A DNA stretch of 5,048 nt from a bacterium (GTDB lineage: Bacteria > Fidelibacterota > Marinisomatia > Marinisomatales > JAHJCW01): NCBI GenBank assembly GCA_030621275.1, contig JAUXHY010000127.1:1-5048 (forward strand), read 5' to 3'. Made by a program: the position numbers and the translations under genes. The notes under the pieces were generated by a model. The model saw only the letters and a list, made by a program, of their open reading frames with translations, was not told the origin of the DNA and ran no database searches. How positions within the stretch are numbered: the stretch's first letter is position 1; each line of letters opens with the position of its first letter. Shown here in pieces: positions 1-5,048 of the stretch.

Positions 1-252
1 TTTTGCCGATTTCGCTCCCGTTACTTTTAATATTTTTAATGGATTTAATAAATAATTGTCTGCAATATTAACTTTCAGTTGCTTTGGGAGATTTTCCATT
101 TCCGCAAAGGATTGAATATTACGTTTATATATCCAATTAAAAAGCTGCTCCGCTCTGTACTTCTTCTCATTATAATCTGTTGCAATGGAAGTAAAATCAT
201 CTAAACTCATTCCAATTAATGACGATTCAATATTTTTTCTTTTTTCTGACAT
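1..252 (-). CDS. rlmN: RlmN, dual-specificity rRNA/tRNA adenine-C2 methyltransferase, N-terminal part (runs off left edge)
   Basis: This frame is open from ATG at 252-250 to the window edge (84 codons, no stop). RlmN is a radical-SAM enzyme that methylates C2 of A2503 in 23S rRNA and of A37 in some tRNAs. Seen here is the N-terminal accessory domain: a leader with LIGMSLDDF (residues 12-20), the family hallmark KKYRAEQLFNWIYKR (30-44), then FAEMENLPKQLK (49-60). The radical-SAM CxxxCxxC core and catalytic cysteines would lie off the left edge, so they cannot be checked. RlmN is usually about 350-380 residues. An in-frame TAA at 267-265 limits the start; two in-frame TTG codons (261-256) and Met15 (210-208) are alternatives. 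No Shine-Dalgarno sequence precedes any of them. A terminator hairpin sits only 22 bases upstream, so the gene probably needs its own promoter or read-through. The assignment rests on the hallmark segment. Confidence 0.9.
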   Translation of the reverse strand, partial: MSEKRKNIESSLIGMSLDDFTSIATDYNEKKYRAEQLFNWIYKRNIQSFAEMENLPKQLKVNIADNYLLNPLKILKVTGAKSAK

Positions 253-263
253 TGCCAACAATA

Positions 264-269
264 ATTATA
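264..269 (-). promoter_or_regulatory. Candidate -10 element of rlmN
   Basis: The minus strand reads a perfect TATAAT here, 11 bases upstream of the rlmN ATG and just downstream of the terminator hairpin. It would start transcription about 4-6 bases before the ATG, giving a nearly leaderless mRNA. At the expected 17-base spacing the -35 region falls inside the hairpin and reads CCCATC, which does not match TTGACA. In AT-rich DNA a chance TATAAT is common; a second one lies at 310-305, between the TPR stop codon and the hairpin. Confidence 0.35.
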
Positions 270-274
270 GAAAG

Positions 275-300
275 AAAAATCCCCCTGATGGGGGATTTTT
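275..300 (-). terminator. Intrinsic terminator of the TPR lipoprotein gene
   Basis: A perfect 11-bp inverted repeat, AAAAATCCCCC and GGGGGATTTTT, surrounds a 4-base loop. The hairpin has a five-G:C core and ends in T5, continuing TTTTTCTTTCT on the minus strand. It begins 24 bases after the TAA of the TPR gene, which fits a factor-independent terminator for the minus-strand unit. It is symmetric and would also work on the plus strand, but no plus-strand gene is seen upstream of it. It lies 22 bases before the rlmN start codon, which is unusually tight. Confidence 0.9.
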
Positions 301-324
301 CACCATTATAAAAAAGTCTTTAAA

Positions 325-1398
325 TTACATTTCTTTAGATTTATCAAAGTATTCCTGTGCTTTATCCGTATCACCTTGACGTAACAAAACACGAGCCATT
401 GCTCGATAATGTTGTGGATTATCCGGTTCAATATCAATTAGCTTGCGGTAAAAATACTCTGCACGGCTCCATTTTTCAGCATTTTCAAATGTTTGTGCAA
501 TTCCACGAAGAGCATCAATATCATTAGGATTATAATCATATGCCATTGAGAAATTATCTTCAGCTTGCTGAAAATCGCCAAGCTGCATATTCAAGACACC
601 GAGATTATAATATAGATCAGCTTTTAAATTATTATCGGTTTCTTTAGCGATTGCATCTTCATAGGTGGCTAATGACATTTCTTTATCACCAACATCATAA
701 TACATCTGGGCTAATTGACGTCTTGCTAAACTATTTGTTGGATCAATACCAACTGCACGTTTATAATAAATCAATGCTGATTCTTTATCGTTGGCGGTTG
801 AATACATTTTACCAGCCGTTATATTCAAATCAAAATTTTCAGAATCTTTTGAGGCTCCTTTAGTTACAACATCAAGTGCACCGTCTAAATCACCACTTGC
901 AAATAAGCAATTTGCTAAGATTCCATATGCTTGACCATTATTAGGGTTTACTTCAGTTGCCGTAGTAAAGGACGCAATTGCATCCTGTAAAATAGGTGAA
1001 TCTTGACCATCACCGGATTTACGGAATTCATTAAAGTAACCGACACCTTTGTTATATATAGTTGCCCAATGTCTTTCTCGAGCCTGGGCAACGTAATCAC
1101 CAACTTTCCCGCCCTGCAATATTACCTTATCTCCTCCCAAGCTTAGAGCTTTATCAAACATTTCATTCATCTTGTCCCAATCTTTATTCTTACCATAAAT
1201 CAAATCACCTAATAGATATGGTATTTCGGGATTTTCAGGTTCTACTGCTAATGCCTTAACTAAATAGATTTCGGCATTGTCCCAATCTTGCTGCTGAATA
1301 TATAATTTCGCAGATGTGAGCTCTTCACTGGCACAGCCAATGAATAACACTAACATTAAACTGAAAAGTATAAATGCTATAATTTTAGTTTTTGTCAT
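325..1398 (-). CDS. TPR-repeat lipoprotein, function unknown
   Basis: This 357-residue protein opens with a lipoprotein signal: MTKTK, a hydrophobic stretch (6-20), and a lipobox-like F-I-G-C with the acylated cysteine at 22. Phe at -3 is a little unusual. The mature protein is thus predicted to be membrane-anchored outside the cytoplasm; which membrane cannot be told. The rest is about nine tetratricopeptide-like units, for example residues 28-57, 60-88, 139-170, 189-220, 224-254, 260-292, 294-326 and 328-357, with recurring DPTN/EPDN/NPND ends and G-D/A-x-x-Y/F helices. A polar insert near 95-135 breaks the repeat phase. No enzymatic domain is visible, so a scaffold or protein-interaction role is the usual inference. 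The start is supported by an AGAGGA Shine-Dalgarno. The gene lies 65 bases after the kinase stop and ends at a strong terminator. No convincing promoter is seen in the gap, apart from a TATTAT hexamer at 1424-1419, so co-transcription with the kinase is possible. Confidence 0.88.
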   Translation of the reverse strand: MTKTKIIAFILFSLMLVLFIGCASEELTSAKLYIQQQDWDNAEIYLVKALAVEPENPEIPYLLGDLIYGKNKDWDKMNEMFDKALSLGGDKVILQGGKVGDYVAQARERHWATIYNKGVGYFNEFRKSGDGQDSPILQDAIASFTTATEVNPNNGQAYGILANCLFASGDLDGALDVVTKGASKDSENFDLNITAGKMYSTANDKESALIYYKRAVGIDPTNSLARRQLAQMYYDVGDKEMSLATYEDAIAKETDNNLKADLYYNLGVLNMQLGDFQQAEDNFSMAYDYNPNDIDALRGIAQTFENAEKWSRAEYFYRKLIDIEPDNPQHYRAMARVLLRQGDTDKAQEYFDKSKEM

Positions 1399-1402
1399 AA
1401 TA

Positions 1403-1408
1403 TCCTCT
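1403..1408 (-). promoter_or_regulatory. Ribosome binding site of the TPR lipoprotein gene
   Basis: The minus strand reads AGAGGA, then four bases (TATT), then the ATG at 1398. This is the only clear Shine-Dalgarno-like sequence before any start codon in the window, and it fixes the TPR start. The spacing is slightly short but workable. Confidence 0.6.
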
Positions 1409-1463
1409 TGTAAATGATATAATAAATTTTAACTAAATAAGTTAGAAGTAACTGTGCTGTTTT

Positions 1464-2360
1464 TCAAGATGTAACCTTGTCTCGTAAATATTTTTGGCGA
1501 TTTTCAATTTCAGCAATTGTGGCTTTCTCTAAGGCGTCTATTCCAACACCTTCTACGCAAATTGATGCCAATGCGGTTCCTAACACCAATGCTTCTTCAT
1601 AAGTTTTACCTTGCGCTAAAGCAGATATAAATCCACCACCGAATGTATCTCCGGCTCCGGTTGGATCAATCACTTTGCCAATCGGGTAAACACCAATAGC
1701 GATTTTTTCATCCATGTTATTGTATAAAGCGGCTCCTTTGCTTCCCTGTTTAATAACCACTATAGGGGGACCTAATCCAATCAGTGTTGTGGCTGCGTCA
1801 TCCAAATTTGAACAATCCGTAAGCATTTCAGCTTCGCTTTCATTTATCAGCAAAATATCAGATTTACTTAAAACGTTTAGCAATTCAGAATGTGTTGTGT
1901 CAATCCATAGATTCATTGTATCAATTACAATTATCGGACTTGCCTGACATTGATCAATAACAGAATTCTGTAAACTCGGATGAATATTCGCTAAAAATAC
2001 AAATTGCTGATTCTTATTTATTGCTGATAATTTAGGATTAAACTCTCCAAACACTCCTAATTCAGTAAATAATGTATCACGATCGTCAAAATTATCGTGA
2101 TAACGCCCACCCCAACTAAATGTTTTTCCCTGCTCTACTTGCAAGTCCAATAAATTATTTGCATATTTTTTATATATATCATGACCGCGTTGAGGAAAAT
2201 CGTTTCCAATTATTCCAACAACATATACATCGGAATGTTTACCGGCAGCAATTGTGGCATAAGTTGTGGAACCACCAAGTAAATTTTCGTATCGTTCATT
2301 TCCTATTTCGATTGTATCGATAGCAATTGAACCAACAATTAATATTGAATCGCTTTTCAT
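1464..2360 (-). CDS. PfkB/ribokinase-family sugar (or nucleoside) kinase
   Basis: This 298-residue cytoplasmic kinase is of typical PfkB-family length. Evidence in order: an N-terminal beta strand and substrate Asp (SILIVGSIAIDTIEIG, 5-20), the glycine pair of signature 1 (NLLGGSTTYATIAAG, 26-40), DTMNLWI (147-153), the NxxE magnesium/phosphate motif as NESE (173-176), a VIKQGSKGA strand-turn (202-210), and signature 2 DPTGAGDTFGGGF (232-244) with D238 as the expected catalytic base and GAGD forming the anion hole. The family phosphorylates a sugar or nucleoside hydroxyl with ATP; the substrate cannot be read from the sequence. The DTMN-x-W-I segment recalls the uncharacterised 'ribokinase group C' rather than ribokinase or fructokinase proper (from memory). 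An in-frame TAA four codons upstream (2374-2372) makes ATG 2360 the earliest start. There is no Shine-Dalgarno, but a promoter placed to give a leaderless mRNA. It is divergent from the cysteine desulfurase gene and is followed by the TPR gene. Confidence 0.9.
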   Translation of the reverse strand: MKSDSILIVGSIAIDTIEIGNERYENLLGGSTTYATIAAGKHSDVYVVGIIGNDFPQRGHDIYKKYANNLLDLQVEQGKTFSWGGRYHDNFDDRDTLFTELGVFGEFNPKLSAINKNQQFVFLANIHPSLQNSVIDQCQASPIIVIDTMNLWIDTTHSELLNVLSKSDILLINESEAEMLTDCSNLDDAATTLIGLGPPIVVIKQGSKGAALYNNMDEKIAIGVYPIGKVIDPTGAGDTFGGGFISALAQGKTYEEALVLGTALASICVEGVGIDALEKATIAEIENRQKYLRDKVTS

Positions 2361-2369
2361 AAGGGGCGC

Positions 2370-2398
2370 ATTTTACGAGTTTTTATATGGAACATCAA
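2370..2398 (-). promoter_or_regulatory. Candidate sigma-70-type promoter for the kinase
   Basis: Read on the minus strand, a -35 TTGATG (2398-2393, 4 of 6 consensus) and a -10 TAAAAT (2375-2370, 5 of 6) are separated by exactly 17 bases. Only nine bases separate the -10 from the ATG at 2360, so transcription would begin at about 2363-2361 and the mRNA would be leaderless or nearly so. This agrees with the absence of a Shine-Dalgarno (the mRNA would read CCCCTT before the ATG). It lies in the 91-base divergent region. For the plus-strand desulfurase gene I found only a TTTACA at 2416-2421 without a matching -10, so its promoter remains unidentified. Confidence 0.45.
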
Positions 2399-2451
2399 GA
2401 ATTCTCAATCTTTATTTTACACGTCAAATTATTGTAACTTTCCGCCCTATT

Positions 2452-3582
2452 ATGACATATTTTGACCATAGCGCAACAACGCCACTCGACGCCAAAGTGT
2501 CAGCTCTCATGAGAGAAGTCGCTGAGAACCATTTTGGCAATCCATCCAGTATTCATAAATACGGACAAAAGGCATGTGCTATTATAGAAAAATCCCGTCG
2601 GCAAATCGCCGATGCATTAGGAGTAAAATCGCGGAATATTATTTTTACCGGAGGTGGCTCTGAAGCCAATAATATGGTTTTACAAAACCTATTATATAAT
2701 GATAAGAAACATGTCATTACTTCAGCAATTGAACACCCGGCAATTTTAAAAGTATTAAAACATTTAAAAAGATTTGGTGTGAGTTATACCACTGTTCCGG
2801 TTAATAAATTTGGATTGGTTGACCCTGCCAATATCGAATCTGCCATTCGTGATGATACCGCGCTGATTTCAATTATGTATGCCAATAACGAAGTTGGCAC
2901 AATACAACCAATTGCCAAAATAGCAAAAATTGCTAATAAAAATAATACTCTATTCCATTCTGATGCAGTACAGGCACCGGGAAAAATTCCTTTAAATATC
3001 AATAAAATGGAAATTGATTTAATGTCCTTTTCTGCTCACAAATTTTACGGTCCAAAAGGTGTCGGGTTTTTATACATCCGTGATGGAATTAGATTGCATC
3101 CTATGATCATTGGCGGTGGTCAGGAAAAAAAACTACGTGCCGGGACTGAGAATACGTCTGGGATTGCCGGTTTAGGATTGGCAATGGAAATGGCTGTTCA
3201 AAACTTAAACGATGCACAGAATCATCTTAAAACATTAGAAAATCATTTTAAAAACAGATTTGCCAATATTTATCCAAAGGCAATTTATAACGGTCATCCC
3301 GAATTACATCTTCCGGGGCTGATTAATGTTACAATTCCTTCAGTTACAAGTGACTTGCTGTTAGTAAATCTTGATATGAAAGGAATAGCTGTATCCAGTG
3401 GCTCGGCTTGCTCATCGGGAACCGTGAAACCATCCGATGTTCTGAGAGCCATGCATATTAGTAATCAGAATAATATCTCGAGCTTGCGCATAAGTTTTGG
3501 AAAAGGTAACACTATTGAAGAAATTGATATGTTGATTAATGCGCTCGATGAAATCCTGAAAAAGTATAACCGGAAAAAATGA
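2452..3582 (+). CDS. iscS: Cysteine desulfurase, NifS/IscS class (likely sulfur donor to MnmA)
   Basis: This PLP-dependent enzyme converts cysteine to alanine and carries the sulfur as a persulfide. At 376 residues it is normal for the class. Visible sites: the N-terminal YFDHSATTPLD (3-13), NHFGNPSS (26-33), GGGSEANN (67-74), PLP-stacking His95 in IEHP, YANNEVGT (143-150), D171 and Q174 in DAVQA, Schiff-base Lys197 in SFSAHKFYGPKG, RAGTEN (229-234), and catalytic Cys320 in SSGSACSSG. The short SSGSACSSGTVKPSDVLRAM loop is the NifS/YrvO style, unlike SufS. The reading frame is open upstream to 2266, but that stretch overlaps the divergent kinase and is not family-like. ATG 2452 starts exactly at the conserved N-terminus; it has no Shine-Dalgarno. 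The stop overlaps the mnmA start (ATGA), so the two are translationally coupled. As with Bacillus YrvO-MnmA, the inferred job is tRNA thiolation, though a general Fe-S role is not excluded. The symbol marks the class; the exact paralogue name is uncertain. Confidence 0.93.
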   Translation: MTYFDHSATTPLDAKVSALMREVAENHFGNPSSIHKYGQKACAIIEKSRRQIADALGVKSRNIIFTGGGSEANNMVLQNLLYNDKKHVITSAIEHPAILKVLKHLKRFGVSYTTVPVNKFGLVDPANIESAIRDDTALISIMYANNEVGTIQPIAKIAKIANKNNTLFHSDAVQAPGKIPLNINKMEIDLMSFSAHKFYGPKGVGFLYIRDGIRLHPMIIGGGQEKKLRAGTENTSGIAGLGLAMEMAVQNLNDAQNHLKTLENHFKNRFANIYPKAIYNGHPELHLPGLINVTIPSVTSDLLLVNLDMKGIAVSSGSACSSGTVKPSDVLRAMHISNQNNISSLRISFGKGNTIEEIDMLINALDEILKKYNRKK

Positions 3583-4658
3583 TGGCAAAGCAAGTAGTTG
3601 TTGGAATGAGCGGTGGTGTAGATAGCTCCGTTGCGGCGTATTTGCTGAAGGAACAGGGATATGAAGTTCAGTGTATATTCATGAAAAATTGGGAAGACGA
3701 GGATGATGAATTTTACTGCTCCTCCGAAGAAGATTATAATGATGCCCTTCAAGTTTGTGATTTATTGAACCTGCCATTGCACTCAGTTAATTTTTCAAAA
3801 GAATACCGTGAAAATGTGTTTAAATATTTTCTTGCAGAGTATAAATCGGGACGGACGCCAAATCCTGATGTTCTTTGCAACAAAGAAATAAAATTCAAAT
3901 TTTTTATGGATTATGCTCTCAAATTAGGAGCAGAAGTGATTGCGACCGGGCATTATGCCCGCATTAATAATTCAACGGATGGTTTTCAATTATTAAAAGG
4001 AATAGATAAAAATAAAGACCAAAGCTATTTCTTGTATTTACTCGGACAAAAAGTGTTGTCAAAAACACTTTTTCCAATTGGTGAAATGACTAAATCAGAA
4101 GTTCGTAAAATTGCTGATGAAATTAATCTACCAAACTCCGGTAAAAAAGACAGTACAGGAATTTGTTTTATTGGTGAACGTGATTTTAAAGCATTTTTAC
4201 AACAATATTTACCTGCCAAGCCGGGCAATATAATTACGACTGATGGAAAGAGCGTTGGGCAACATGACGGTTTAATGTATTATACGCTCGGTCAACGAAA
4301 GGGAATCGGCGTGGGTGGTGGTCACGGTACAACCGAAGAACCTTGGTACGTTGTAAAGAAAGATTTAGATAAAAACAATTTAATGATTGGTCAGGGACAT
4401 AACCATCCCGATTTGTACAGTAAAAATATTAAAGCCGGACAATTACATTGGATAACATCTGCACCGAGCATTCCTTTTGATTGTACAGCAAAAATTCGCT
4501 ATCGGCAAAAAGATCAAGCGTGTATAATTAATAACATCGAAAATGGGATAGCAAATATAAACTTTATTGAAAAGCAATTTGCTCCAACACCCGGGCAATC
4601 TGTTGTGTTTTTTAATAGTGAACAGTGTTTAGGTGGGGGAATAATTGAGACTATTTAA
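3579..4658 (+). CDS. mnmA: MnmA, tRNA-specific 2-thiouridylase
   Basis: MnmA activates U34 of Lys, Glu and Gln tRNAs with ATP and replaces the 2-oxygen by sulfur (s2U34), acting in the cytoplasm with sulfur from a cysteine desulfurase. The 359-residue length is typical. Seen in order: the PP-loop GMSGGVDSS (9-17); FMKNWEDEDDEFYC (34-47); GRTPNPDVLCNKEIKF (91-106) with Cys100 as the first catalytic cysteine; ATGHYAR (122-128); KDQSYFL (146-152); DSTGICFIGER (191-201) with Cys196 as the persulfide-bearing cysteine; then the central and C-terminal barrel domains with MYYTLGQRKGIG (233-244), EEPWYVV (253-259), RYRQ (307-310), TPGQSVVFF (337-345) and CLGGGIIE (350-357). All key residues are present. 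The start is ATGATG: the first ATG overlaps the upstream stop, and the second (3582) would equally keep the PP-loop. Initiation is probably by coupling from the desulfurase gene. It stops in TAA, followed by a repeat-like spacer and glmU. The EEPWYVV and CLGGGIIE segments resemble the proteobacterial form. Confidence 0.97.
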   Translation: MMAKQVVVGMSGGVDSSVAAYLLKEQGYEVQCIFMKNWEDEDDEFYCSSEEDYNDALQVCDLLNLPLHSVNFSKEYRENVFKYFLAEYKSGRTPNPDVLCNKEIKFKFFMDYALKLGAEVIATGHYARINNSTDGFQLLKGIDKNKDQSYFLYLLGQKVLSKTLFPIGEMTKSEVRKIADEINLPNSGKKDSTGICFIGERDFKAFLQQYLPAKPGNIITTDGKSVGQHDGLMYYTLGQRKGIGVGGGHGTTEEPWYVVKKDLDKNNLMIGQGHNHPDLYSKNIKAGQLHWITSAPSIPFDCTAKIRYRQKDQACIINNIENGIANINFIEKQFAPTPGQSVVFFNSEQCLGGGIIETI

Positions 4659-4659
4659 T

Positions 4660-4715
4660 CCTCAGAGAACACACAGATAAAAATTATATTCTCTATGTCT
4701 TTGTGTCTTCGTGGT
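4660..4715 (+). repeat. Degenerate octamer repeat with inverted-repeat arms
   Basis: Almost the whole spacer between mnmA and glmU is low-complexity. Its right part contains three consecutive octamers starting at 4691, 4699 and 4707 (consensus CTTTGTGT, each with 1-3 differences). Its left part is an approximate reverse complement of the right (CCTCAGAGA and ACACACAGA against TCTTTGTGT and TCTTCGTGG), with a perfect AGAGAA (4664-4669) / TTCTCT (4689-4694) pair and a smaller ATAA/TTAT pair inside. From memory, similar 'ACCACGAAGACACAAAG'-like elements recur between genes of many environmental bacteria, without an established function. It could form a weak hairpin, but it lacks the G:C-rich stem and T-tract of an intrinsic terminator. 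There is no visible promoter or Shine-Dalgarno for glmU in this spacer. Confidence 0.55.
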
Positions 4716-4732
4716 AAATTCAATTTATAAAA

Positions 4733-5014
4733 ATGTTTAATCAACGACAACTAGCAACAGTTATAATGGCAGCAGGTAAAGGTACACGGATGAAGTCCGA
4801 TTTGCCGAAAGTACTGCATGTTGTTGATGATAAACCGATGCTCATTCATGTAATTGGTTTAGCTCGACAGCTTAATTCTGAAAGAATAATTAATATTCTT
4901 GGTCATAAAAAAGACCTTGTGATTGAAGCAATAAAATCAGAAAATGTTGAATATGTAATTCAAGAACCTCAATTAGGTACCGGACACGCAGTACAGCAAA
5001 CAGAAACATTGTAA
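4733..5014 (+). CDS. glmU: GlmU N-terminal uridylyltransferase segment, ended by a premature in-frame stop
   Basis: GlmU is bifunctional: its C-terminal part acetylates GlcN-1-P, and its N-terminal part joins the product to UTP to give UDP-GlcNAc for peptidoglycan and LPS. Seen here is the start of the uridylyltransferase domain: VIMAAGKGTRMKSDLPKVLH (10-29) with Arg19 and Lys26 as the expected nucleotide-contacting residues, then YVIQEPQLGTGHAVQQ (74-89), with Q77, Q80, G82 and T83 in the places of the uracil-binding residues. The family is about 430-460 residues, but this frame stops at TAA after 93, in the middle of the Rossmann-like domain. Homology resumes right after the stop in the same frame (next entry), so this is an interrupted glmU, not a real short protein. 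The start is the only ATG before the signature; it has no Shine-Dalgarno and lies 75 bases after mnmA. Since GlmU is normally essential, a sequence error is a serious alternative to a true nonsense mutation. Confidence 0.85.
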   Translation: MFNQRQLATVIMAAGKGTRMKSDLPKVLHVVDDKPMLIHVIGLARQLNSERIINILGHKKDLVIEAIKSENVEYVIQEPQLGTGHAVQQTETL

Positions 5015-5048
5015 AAAGATTTCACTGGAGATGTATTGGTACTTTCAG
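5015..5048 (+). pseudogene. glmU: Continuation of glmU after the in-frame stop (runs off right edge)
   Basis: The codons directly after the TAA, in the same frame, read KDFTGDVLVLS. This is the GlmU beta strand that normally precedes the metal-binding GD-V/T-P segment, so the homology is continuous across the stop and no frameshift is needed. One substitution (TAA from AAA, CAA or GAA) would explain it. The rest of the gene lies outside the window, so I cannot tell whether further lesions exist. Confidence 0.7.

Noticed and set aside
185..379. Plus-strand 64-codon open frame
   Set aside because: It runs antisense through the rlmN start, the terminator hairpin and the end of the TPR gene. It has no recognisable protein features.
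1440..1453. Small inverted repeat AGTTA-GAAG-TAACT after the kinase stop, as a terminator
   Set aside because: The 5-bp A:T-rich stem lacks a following T-tract, so it is too weak for an intrinsic terminator.
2357..2371. Four-codon upstream ORF (ATG CGC CCC TTA TGA) overlapping the kinase start on the minus strand
   Set aside because: The predicted transcription start lies downstream of its ATG, so it would not be on the mRNA. An ORF this short is expected by chance.
2266..2451. In-frame upstream extension of the desulfurase (62 extra residues)
   Set aside because: It overlaps the divergent kinase's first codons and its promoter, and it does not resemble the family. The conserved N-terminus begins exactly at ATG 2452.
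3465..3752. Minus-strand 95-codon open frame across the desulfurase/mnmA junction
   Set aside because: It is a shadow of two well-supported genes, with a low-complexity, hydrophobic translation caused by AT-rich codons.
4691..4714. The three tandem octamers as a CRISPR array or a VNTR
   Set aside because: The units are directly adjacent and only 8 bases long, with no spacers. There are too few, too divergent copies for a VNTR call.
5012..5014. TAA as a recoded sense codon
   Set aside because: TAA ends mnmA and the TPR gene at their expected C-termini, and TGA ends the desulfurase and kinase, so the standard stops are in use.

Overview
The window is AT-rich, densely coded bacterial chromosome carrying conserved housekeeping genes. 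I see no phage, transposon, CRISPR, tRNA or rRNA sequence. A lipoprotein signal in the TPR gene and a proteobacterial-style MnmA C-terminus suggest a Gram-negative, low-GC lineage. Only one of the six genes has a convincing Shine-Dalgarno sequence. The overall flavour (lipid-anchored TPR protein, PfkB kinase with a D-T-M-N-x-W-I segment, weak SD use) would fit an uncultured FCB-type group such as Marinimicrobia. That placement is only an impression; the sequence does not prove it.

Layout. The left half is read on the minus strand, from a divergent intergenic region at 2361-2451 outward: a PfkB-family sugar kinase (2360 to 1464), a TPR lipoprotein (1398 to 325), a strong intrinsic terminator (275-300), then the first 84 codons of rlmN (252 to 1, running off the left edge). 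The right half is read on the plus strand from the same divergent region: a NifS/IscS-type cysteine desulfurase (2452-3582), mnmA (3579-4658, overlapping the desulfurase by ATGA), a small degenerate repeat (4660-4715), then the 5' part of glmU (from 4733). The glmU frame is interrupted by an in-frame TAA at 5012-5014, although recognisable GlmU sequence continues to the window edge. No stretch over 300 bases lacks a gene.

Function. The desulfurase and MnmA form a tRNA 2-thiolation module: the desulfurase takes sulfur from cysteine, and MnmA puts it on U34 of Lys, Glu and Gln tRNAs. Their overlap resembles the Bacillus YrvO-MnmA pair, in which the desulfurase is dedicated to MnmA. RlmN (methylation of 23S rRNA A2503 and tRNA A37) is a second translation-fidelity enzyme. 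GlmU makes UDP-GlcNAc for the cell envelope. The kinase and TPR lipoprotein have no specific assigned role.

Best leads: the in-frame stop in glmU, the terminator packed against the rlmN start, a kinase promoter that predicts a leaderless mRNA, the fused-looking desulfurase/mnmA junction, and the octamer repeat between mnmA and glmU. I found no clear new multi-gene system.
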